This document shows positions 53,201 to 58,113 of a DNA stretch of 64,000 nucleotides, piece after piece. The stretch lies in NCBI GenBank assembly GCA_006503475.1, contig RSEH01000111.1:83998-147997 (forward strand), in the 5' to 3' direction. Position 1 is the stretch's first letter. The number at the start of each line of letters is the position of its first letter. The stretch is from Stentor roeselii (Eukaryota; Ciliophora; Heterotrichea; Heterotrichida; Stentoridae). The notes under the pieces are model-generated. The model did no database searches. It was not told the DNA's origin and saw nothing but the letters and a program-made list of their open reading frames with translations. The translations under genes were made by a program, and so were the position numbers.

Positions 53201-55016
53201 CAAAAATTTCAAGTAGTTCCTCAAATAATTCAGAATATGAGAAATCAGAGATCGAAATCGCAAATACATTCAAAATATTTATATAATAATTATTCAATTG
53301 AGGTGACATTGTTGGTTCAATGTAATTTGTGATTAAAATTTTGGAAATCATGATAATTTGATCTTTTAAATCAAGATTTTCATTTATATATTTCTTGATA
53401 TTTTCAAAAATAACTGTTTTATCGTAGTTATTTGAATTCATTAATGATTCGGCCAAGTATAATTTTTTTATTTTAACTATAAATTGTAAATAAAATTTAA
53501 ATGATTTATAGTTTAGGTCATAAAAGCTTTCACTTGATAAAAATAAAGTTTTCGGGCCTTGATATTTTATAGGATTATTTATTGTTCTATTATCTCTGGA
53601 TACTATTTCAATTTTTAAATTTGAATTGGGAATCAAAAAACAATTTAATTCAAAAATGGAAAACTTGTCTGTACAAAACTCATAAAGTTTTTTAAATGGG
53701 ATTTTATATTCTGAATTAACTATTAAGGAAATCGCTTTTACTATTTTATTCTTTTGTTTTTTGGGATATAAAAATTGACTCAAAACAAAAATAGAAACTG
53801 GTTCAGAGTTAAAAGAAAATGATTCAAGATTCATGAATTTAATAGTTTCAAAATTTAGAATCAATGATTTCAAATTTCCAAATTTTATTAACTTATTATA
53901 GTTTAGAATCTTAGCGTTTTCTTCCATAGCTATTTCAAGTAAACCATTTGAATTATATTCTGTAATGAAATCCAACTTGTAAGAAAAACTATTTCTGAAA
54001 AATCCTGCATCAGCATTTCTAATAGAATCGTGTTTTAAGTAAACACACAATTGAACTTGAAAAGGTTGATAATTAAGAGTAATTAGATTAACAAATTCAG
54101 CTTTTTCAACCAAAATAAAATCTTTGTTGACAATTCCTTTACCACTTAAAACTTTACAAAAATCATCAAATAACTTAAATAATTTAAATTTTTTCAGAAG
54201 TCGACAATCTCTGTAAAGTTCTTTCTGGCATGAAATTCTAACATTTATTCCAAATTTTATAAATGGATTCATTTCAGTCAAAATTCGATTAGCCGATTTT
54301 CGTTGAGGATTTTCTTTTGATAACAGCTTCAAGAAATTCAAGAGGAATGATTTTGGAGTTTCAATATTCAACCCTTCTTCAATCCAATAATCATTAAGTA
54401 TCTGTTTTTGATTTTTTATTAAAAGTTGAATGGTTTCAAATAGATTTAAATTCAATTTTTTGTTTGATTGTAATGAAATCATTTCTGTATGACAAAAAAT
54501 TGGTTGTATATAAGTTCCATTCATAAATAGGTCCTGCTTTTTAGTTTGCTTGAGGAACATAATTCCTGATCTTTTTATGTTTTCTTTTATGTTTCTATAT
54601 GAAGTACTTTCATGAAAGATTCCTGCAATTATTATATATGGATAAAAGCGTTGATTTATTTCTTTTCGAATGAACCCAGCTATTGAAAATATTTTAAAAG
54701 AATTTCTCAATTCGATGATTAACTTGAAGTAGCTTTTTTTATGAAGTTTTTTCTGGTTAAAAGATCCTTTCATCAAATCAATAATCATTGTAGTTAATTC
54801 ATAAGCATCAAAGGGTTTCTCTAATGAATCATCTGATTTGAAGGATTCACTTATCTCTAATTTCCATACAAATCCATTTGCTTGATTATTCATCAATACT
54901 TCTAGTTTACCAGATATAATCAAATCTTTTAATCTTTTAGGTGATAACTGATTTGATTGCTCATTTTTGAATGAGTTTAAGAGTTGATCTAAATCTGATA
55001 AGCTACCACTGTCCAT
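41253..55016 (-). CDS. RNF213: RNF213/mysterin-like giant AAA+ ATPase lacking a RING
   Basis: 4,587 residues in one frame, AT-rich in codon choice. Helical-solenoid-like sequence fills the first 1,800 residues. A first P-loop, SDSPGSGKTSY, is near residue 1,820. Next is MGESGCGKTSLL near 2,225, then the mysterin-type CGKPGSTKSLAARYLF near 2,545 with VIVFDEIGLAELSPHNPLK near 2,625 and GFIGISNWRMDKSKMNR. The last motif, with its fixed Ser/Asn-Trp/Lys-Met-Asn-Arg, is characteristic of RNF213. RNF213 is an AAA ring fused to a C-terminal E3 module. Here the ~2,000 residues after the AAA part show no RING cysteines and no RZ-type Cys/His finger, so any ligase activity would need another mechanism. 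The start lies within a tandem repeat (55011..55163). Confidence 0.88.
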   Translation of the reverse strand: MDSGSLSDLDQLLNSFKNEQSNQLSPKRLKDLIISGKLEVLMNNQANGFVWKLEISESFKSDDSLEKPFDAYELTTMIIDLMKGSFNQKKLHKKSYFKLIIELRNSFKIFSIAGFIRKEINQRFYPYIIIAGIFHESTSYRNIKENIKRSGIMFLKQTKKQDLFMNGTYIQPIFCHTEMISLQSNKKLNLNLFETIQLLIKNQKQILNDYWIEEGLNIETPKSFLLNFLKLLSKENPQRKSANRILTEMNPFIKFGINVRISCQKELYRDCRLLKKFKLFKLFDDFCKVLSGKGIVNKDFILVEKAEFVNLITLNYQPFQVQLCVYLKHDSIRNADAGFFRNSFSYKLDFITEYNSNGLLEIAMEENAKILNYNKLIKFGNLKSLILNFETIKFMNLESFSFNSEPVSIFVLSQFLYPKKQKNKIVKAISLIVNSEYKIPFKKLYEFCTDKFSIFELNCFLIPNSNLKIEIVSRDNRTINNPIKYQGPKTLFLSSESFYDLNYKSFKFYLQFIVKIKKLYLAESLMNSNNYDKTVIFENIKKYINENLDLKDQIIMISKILITNYIEPTMSPQLNNYYINILNVFAISISDFSYSELFEELLEIFAKSYIKVSQIRNPNFLYQLSEIKQKFQDNKILERFAFNIAKVVSKYPKFEYNENFLFIDEMVKSNNINSKEILDLVIDRSKDIYSVFKALLNIKMNNYQKKNTFLGKITNEKRVKLKDFHGFFMILNDDLISDAINENTNDFVKIIIASIRENVYNNKIVDIQELMNAQYIMFLNNRIKFKKLLQDNYLKLIFNCIFECHHEKLFFHIFFEVTLSKCNLPSSNLNEILLCYLLKIWIDYFHDNKILFITTTIDKLKDHWTFFHLSKVISRELVGNGKIDTLGNSLKIIFDRNNYLYLIDNFFSIIKQNLTISKDCREDYKVFKTFDSKIQKSEIGNYILNEISSKLQNITDQELESEFQEDREINDLIRAIVAYYPYKPNQKSFDQISEEDKNFFSVQLKINNYICAFFNSIIFGDIKVKIIKNISQINGYRSKIKLYFELFINNKYFQENKIHPNFLENLCQEYTLTYSRLEKLKDLLIFLQDYSNEEMLKIYLNQIQALLKINISYKNFKIPKELNTFHETANIFSIINFSNCLKSKLQDQIISIQNKKIKDSLDPITKFCDYIIKNCKNLSGIKPDSYIHEIFNFFEFFPELNELKTIMKNLNLILHESLEELIQNFKIKLYVYKACSSILTLDKLLLIENDLKIKLESFLNNSSIITAVSVGKYNELFKIQNYLTSLNDYQEKKVFYEILISLAENIEMIEFLLKEEILKERNIFEELISIVDQRNIMKDPKYSKDSTANYFGFYLTVEIVQDFKMIRNIIIEIVFHYKSFHNFRIVCEQNMEKYKNLPALINKTEKFYSEFEDLIARHYKRDSHIKKQISSICEFSEVRFEMNLDKYLIIIKALSIISINELIEFKEKALLEKRFMMNKIDSKPYRTYTEFISFVEILQEIDKNFRCCFNLGVSFMGFIHKIQYKDYNLSNFTLFNEQLMNFLTKIEDEIDKKLKENYSFTLITPNNYHLVENYLLCNRIELIDQKIESLTTLINSEFKQDALFLKDIKKMAESQISINESIEKKFRNNSTSIKKYFQYELKRFVSKIIHIKSFTEVIYKNSKIIEIFKEKNYEYTECLTEEAELALICIYINYCRSLPPLNNFINCKSTTSFDELKFFLYRMIKSEKSQLFALVQPENLNFEIQKAFIEFFPEIHNKHEIIRKGFCVITTKKNNIISEFLNSQFQTVQKFNLERNLTHLSIHYNLLGLKNIKCFYSDSPGSGKTSYIKTLYQEYKYVEVKISGEFNQNSLENLFDFELFNEVCHYHLILSLVQDNKFLNEFLYYFIYLKCIFFGNFIFTLNKESIISIEIEDIFDQKLLVTVFPVCKNLNKTQINFVKDSKNITLNHKIQNVIKFKYRMNTYKSPSSNLDYIQETIFHNLFNQILNNEENLKNYYQINQFFSILDSIFICFEKSDINTGKYDEIIQHLDKNKAFEISQYLKDQFEIIVDAIFKSIKNFSSKIEKLKTDEEEDPEICKSWKEIFNLFIYFNSKGKMFVITNNIEKNYPAEFKPIKTIQNAFNDEIQEKNGNKLLYFFKYLFGSYVKNLRKKIKNEDFDYPIITEDHDCLITNLLEIVDKSELEIKEMKENIKKIENYVLTLDNFVKMVLIYIRFRSNVPIIIMGESGCGKTSLLKFFVENILNDHLESFSINAGTDLKMIKDYLESVKNLSEKIKKENPFRHLWVFFDEFNTSPYVSYFSQILVEKTFRSEVLPDNIIWVGACNPCRFVKNISNIDEDEYSLPKRNPKENLIKQKQLLHQVKKLPSKVIEHIWDFGNLEVEHLKSYISKMIGKLKIIEISEIRQILIDMIIKAHNYFISQEGTSSVSLRDVSRFIDLSNWFYNFRSNFQKSTGRNIYDTISLKSCILAFMHCYYLRISSEERRLNFLKQNFHPAIVYDQFLETFDYAKKSLMNEMELEEGIVKNKAFIENIYALIPCICNKIPVFICGKPGSTKSLAARYLFSHMIGKNSKSTFFQKLPELFQIYYQGSHSSTSEEVENIFQNAERADKRYKNSKNNMIPVIVFDEIGLAELSPHNPLKVIHKYLEHENKKFGFIGISNWRMDKSKMNRTLYINRIVPDQEELKEISRLMCDSFNISVKDQKDIIEKSAIVYFSLIKSYRNHEIFKNFYGLRDFYNAVKFICKSFKGSNYFNNVEIIINAFSYNFGGITGIYNQILENLADFFSKDYDFKRKKVPKSIDLLKERLISNDQSFMHSRYILAFSDTELALFLLKNYFGLEEKSLTIVFGSHFNSDKTSEESLKSKLSDILNYISKETILVLIDLENAYPSLYDLFNQNFTSLENGQKYCKVTIGTQCNYRTFVNNKLKIIILTKYSNENIKTMDPPFLNRFEKYRLDLDEIMTPKQVSNFSYLQNWVENICLNGKKKIKISPEIIFPLLNDSNLKFMALQNEFSILVHDSNFEKCSIKMMLRNSSADLEYLIGNSEEEKKYRNILEEMHGSTFYEDLNKMISDEIMRKFLALTYDYEGIKVDQIKTKVTLRKLTHYKNEREMKIDMENFLNQSENSLLALELKYSESSQFLFQIISTIDCLLNEKEYKNKFFVVLLRLSRNDSSRPKLIYEPLWKSKMYDKLHICRKDYINTSLSYSQELILADKNNKYIEENLIHLIKKSFMNINFKGSTNNFNFEKHRDLIVQKFSENPELRNYFINKIIFILQIKLQNKNNSKNLIIELLFNDSSIISKSRSTYHAIEIIKSRELLESVSLLVLNLEFFSSFSSYVRYFNEEICNIFDDIFNNFIFESPFNSHPFENKFFVIEQLEFPFIKLLYQRFMEFNRNYYKRKEIDDCEEIKNGLKKEFYSFLYNFDIRKYSEIIVTDLLSIIFYEADLVFSKDYFLSLIVDYLASINDIIQTLKIIDENRSIIFMIQKLSNFINYKKSDITQVIESIKIKEVSESKSKFQNSNNWFDLIEFIISIAISEIINDDSLLFNKLNLEFFTIIESIAEKGKINEMHAQNLLFIYELSMHKNVKIYISKQLKDITSYNIISDMNQLRQIINNFSNLKNARERLPKFINKEKVFYNHNDLKIVLFCYLRQIKSDPQSIQEVAALYKFDEIHKIKYSHEIIEIILSETGLYSIFSKSDLIIDFEICFKNLNEKEINAIQFTENSLCEYKEFKKCFSLKLFELINSQDQEKLVQRDDLLKESLIFYLDLIRNRQTQFPLIIKMISIVKIKNIVNLYIKFAESEILTEKMDSFLLKIENILCSDIFAKNFFWFLLKIIIDKGEIALRNIISRPSMIILKELLEYLKSVEKDSRSLSIYSETEFNNDISELINYFERNNYLYSKNSQIPKFYSIDQSFISVDCLDSKLKILKSHVQFPYNEFINYALIVLYYIGSRNFKFFDSFNIKSIYSGHIDRGFRLKRFEKNVIFILISILNLLVKCIRDKDFPIEKLVIQVPNIISEISIDYISPNLLMFLFGELIKYINLRKTMQEACEIFILNESNQANLNFKFEKYKTNIIKTTIEKYLMDKNQKSFNREKKSNQIEISEGLKELDLDSQEFDILYLDFNLKSQIIMSSLQQATKQKYPCCFIYSNYKSELLILSHFNKIINFTNLLIEKFSFRLTRNEVRRKKFIDITINSTGFLINIETAYTEFIESLEIIQKLFNQIKRLDLIKPNIDLSKYSEHSSLENFLIHEEDSGDHSSLTFILKSISKIHNEIASLIIDIKQSKERNNLKDNIFKIQKLYSGQSGLVSLLSNIDEEKFLLKHPSEWKIEFFYDLESFEKSLSYLLRIDKKVDISNIESIQYYDEIFQGSKYKELIEELREKFYSIELSKIDLDNLNKVLKNLKEKEELLKLVFRIMVFLNQINNTNNKNLSIEEILIKNKEIEGTIPYFLKNIKAIIGLKCSHIVIIFESIEIECFDQYVRNLDNEFKVQMTKKEYLELFYTKLKEREHPCKSEILFALIRVIMRYANSSVESSNPVHYFLKDKSIWNQSYQSYQKAEKMIEDCWPPELMIRELYDFYRKYKIV

Positions 55017-55163
55017 TTATAAGTGTCTATATTTATAAATTTTAGTGTCTACATTGTCCATTTATAAGTGTCTATATTTTTTAAATTTTAGTGTCTACAC
55101 CGTCCATTTATAAGTGTCTATATTTTTTAAATTAAGTGTTTACATTTTTAAGTGTCTATATAT
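55011..55163 (-). repeat. Tandem repeat containing the start codon, about 45 bp unit, 3-4 copies
   Basis: The block gtccatttataagtgtctat recurs at 55011, 55056 and 55102, with a degenerate fourth copy near 55150. On the minus strand each of the first three carries TATAAATGGAC, so TATA-like box and ATG are repeated together. The ATG at 55016 opens the mysterin-like gene. The ATG at 55061 opens a 14-codon frame ending in TAA immediately before 55016. The ATG at 55107 opens an 8-codon frame. Confidence 0.85.
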
Positions 55164-55312
55164 TTTATTTAGAATCTAATATTTTATTTAGAGTCTAATA
55201 TTTTATTTAGAGTCAAATATTTGATTTAGAGTCTAATATTTGATTTAGAGTCTAATAGTTTATTTAGAATCTAATATTTTATTTAGAGTCTAATATTTTA
55301 TTTAGAGTCTAT
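55161..55312. repeat. Minisatellite, 8 copies of a 19-bp unit
   Basis: Consensus tattttatttagagtctaa, eight contiguous copies with one to three changes each. It lies 145 bp upstream of the mysterin-like start. The core tagagtct is close to the tagtgtct of the neighbouring 45-bp repeat, so one may derive from the other. Confidence 0.9.
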
Positions 55313-55555
55313 ATCAAGGGAAAATCGAATTTTTTTTCTGTTATACAGATCAGGTAAGACTCTAGAGAGGAAATATTTAAATTGGATCGAATGCTATGAA
55401 ATACAAAAAAAAACAAAATTATTCTAATATAGTGTTTAAAAATGATATTGAATATCAATCTAAGAGGATTTTGTAGTAAATTGTGTATTTATTAGGTTAT
55501 TGATCCTTTAATAAAAGTAAAGGCTGTTTAATTATCTAAGGTATTTAATTTAATC
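55313..55555. other. Short AT-rich spacer
   Basis: With the repeats it makes up the 539-bp gap between two minus-strand genes. No ORF or other signal is seen. It presumably holds upstream promoter sequence of the mysterin-like gene and the 3' end of the neighbouring gene. Confidence 0.5.
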
Positions 55556-56836
55556 CTACCAAACTCTAGTCCTGATATCATAATCTAACCTTTCAACTTC
55601 TCTTCTTTTTGTTTCCCCAAACAATCTAATAAGAACTCCATAAGGAATGACACACCCTCTTCTATCAGAATACCACTCGATTTCATTATAAGGAATTATC
55701 GAATAATCATCAAAAATTCTTTTGGCTCCTCCTTCGGTTTCTTTTTGTTTCTTAAAGATTCCATATCTGACTTTGCAAGCAAAAACTAGCTGAGCGTATC
55801 TTTTTTTTCCATTCCTTGGCTCTATTTGAGTTATTCTACTATACCAAGGATGAGAAGAATAACAAATATGTGGAGAAAGGAAGTATTTATTATATTCATC
55901 TGCTGAACAATTTTTACCAAGACGATTTCCATCTTGTTTGATGTCTTTATTTAATAGTAAAGTTCTGTGCTCAATGATTGATCTTGCTGCGGTTAAGTTT
56001 GTGCCATGAAAAGCGTTGCACCATTTATTCCAGATCTCGTTTTGGGCTGAAAGAATTTTTGAAGTTTTTAGTCCGAATCGAGTCCAATTACGTGGAATGA
56101 TATATGTCTCGTTACCCACAACTTGAGAATTTATCCAATTAGTAGGAAAGCATTCTTTACAATAACATCGATTTCCATAAGAGTCAAAATATTTTATATC
56201 GAAATGATTCTCAATTAAAAAATTGAAAGAAGCTTGCATTTTCCTGCATTCATACATTATCGGCATCCTTCCAATCAATAATCGGGCTGTAGGTAAAACT
56301 ATATCCATACTGATATCATTAAAGTATTTGAAATCGGAATTCATTACTTTATGAATCTTCACTAATCTTATCAAACCTGTAATATCTTTATTTCCTCTTC
56401 TTTCTGTGATTACTGAAGACGTATATGATTCAAAAGTATTTTTCATTATTGAAACTATTAGTGAGACTTTAGACTGAGGCTGTTTAAAGAATTTAACTTT
56501 ACTTGGACTTAAATTGTACCTAACATGTCTTCCTTTGAAGTTTAAGTCATTATTATGAAGAATTTCACCTGATAATAATGCATCAGAGATAGGAAAACTA
56601 TTGTTTTCAGGAAAATAAACAGTTTCGCAATTTTCTCTTGGTATCTTCTGAGGAAATTTCACGAGAATATATGCTTGATTTTCTCTAATTTGGAGTGAAA
56701 TTGTGCAATAGAAGTAAAATTTCTCATCGAAATTATATTTTGATAAGAGAAAAGCTGCTTTTTTTTGGATGTATCTATATGATATACTCGGAGTACCTAG
56801 AACGTATTGCTTCTGATTTCCAAACCTTCTTTGCAT
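55556..56836 (-). CDS. Protein with a possible ADP-ribosyltransferase-like C-terminal domain
   Basis: 426 residues. The N-terminal half (to about 210) is beta-rich and unrecognised. A Cys cluster, CYCKECF, is at residues 224 to 229. The C-terminal domain has AFHGTN (His277), YFLSPHICYSSHPWY (Tyr326) and NEIEWYSDRRG (Glu387). His-Tyr-Glu in this order and spacing resembles the PARP-type catalytic triad, but the strands between are not clearly conserved, so this is a suggestion. Similar FHGT...SP...YASH...EWY proteins occur in several protists and fungi, with no settled function that I recall. There is no signal peptide or membrane segment. It stands upstream of, and on the same strand as, the mysterin-like gene, 539 bp away. 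Confidence 0.7.
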   Translation of the reverse strand: MQRRFGNQKQYVLGTPSISYRYIQKKAAFLLSKYNFDEKFYFYCTISLQIRENQAYILVKFPQKIPRENCETVYFPENNSFPISDALLSGEILHNNDLNFKGRHVRYNLSPSKVKFFKQPQSKVSLIVSIMKNTFESYTSSVITERRGNKDITGLIRLVKIHKVMNSDFKYFNDISMDIVLPTARLLIGRMPIMYECRKMQASFNFLIENHFDIKYFDSYGNRCYCKECFPTNWINSQVVGNETYIIPRNWTRFGLKTSKILSAQNEIWNKWCNAFHGTNLTAARSIIEHRTLLLNKDIKQDGNRLGKNCSADEYNKYFLSPHICYSSHPWYSRITQIEPRNGKKRYAQLVFACKVRYGIFKKQKETEGGAKRIFDDYSIIPYNEIEWYSDRRGCVIPYGVLIRLFGETKRREVERLDYDIRTRVW

Positions 56837-58113
56837 TTTTTATAAAAATATAGAAAAAATGGAAGATGTTTATATTTTGATTTGAAAGAAAATTTTTATA
56901 CCAAATAAACTTGAATCGATTGAAGATTTAAGTAGATTAAATTATATGGGCATCAATACTTCATAAATACTCCAAAAATAATACCCAATTATCTCAAAAT
57001 ATTGAAAAAAAATCTAATAATTTTAACTTTATATACTTTTTTAATAAAGAATTATCGAACCGCTCAGCGATTATCTCATCTAATATAAAGTAATTGGATT
57101 CATTTTATTGAATGATTAGGTAATCATCAAATTCTTCTTTTTTCTAAATCTGATTATGATAATTTCTGAGAAACCGATATAAAAGATTGAAATCGATGCA
57201 TTATTTGTAGGAGTTTCATTTTAAAAAGGAATATCCCAAGAAAAGGTCATCTGTGTTATTGTTGATTAATAAGATTACTAGATCATTCAAATCATATACT
57301 TAAAAGACAAATTTTTGAATTGAAAGATATTTTCAAAAATTATTTCACATAAATCTAAGTAAATCTATCAATTAGAGGAATGGTTCCTTATTTCTAAAGA
57401 TAGCAACACAAGGAAATATACAATATCTTATTATCATCTGATAATATATGCATATTAAGCTAAATATTCCTGAATCACTATGTTTTCGATACAAATCTTT
57501 CATAAAATACTTTTCTCGCTTAAATCCCATTAATAAATGATTAATCTAAATTTTTTAGTCTCTGATAACAATCTTAACGAGCCAATTGTCAAAATTGAAG
57601 TCTTTATTTCAAATTTTTTTTTATCAAGTATTCTAAAATTTGGTTAATATCTAATATATATGCATTTAAAGAGTCTGGATAACCACTTTTTCATTGTCAT
57701 TCAAGTTCTCATCAAATTTTTAAAACTGGTGGTAAGGCCAATAAGAGTAAACTAATCGATACTTAGATAATAATTTGATGATAAAACAGAAAAAGGATCC
57801 TAATCTATTGAATCCTAATTAGTTAAAATTAGAAGAATACTATTTAACTCACTATTTAAACATTAGTGTTTGTTGTCAGGATTTGAATGAAAGTTAATCT
57901 GAAGTCGCTTCATAAATCAATATTTGATTTAAAAGACAAACTGGGTTAATAAGTAAAATCTTTAATTGTTTTCCTATCCTTGGAACATTCTTGAAGTATT
58001 ATATATTGAAACCAGCAGAATATTTGACTAGTATTACAATAGAAGATAGATAATTATAACTTTTGATAAGATTTTTTATAGATATCAAAGGTATTTTAGC
58101 TTGAAGTCTATAA
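56837..58113. other. Intergenic region between divergent genes, 1.28 kb
   Basis: AT-rich with no ORF longer than about 36 codons. It separates two divergent genes and so must hold both promoters. The bases before 58114 read CTATAAATGG, close to the TATAAATGG before the mysterin-like ATG. Nothing else is supported. Confidence 0.55.
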
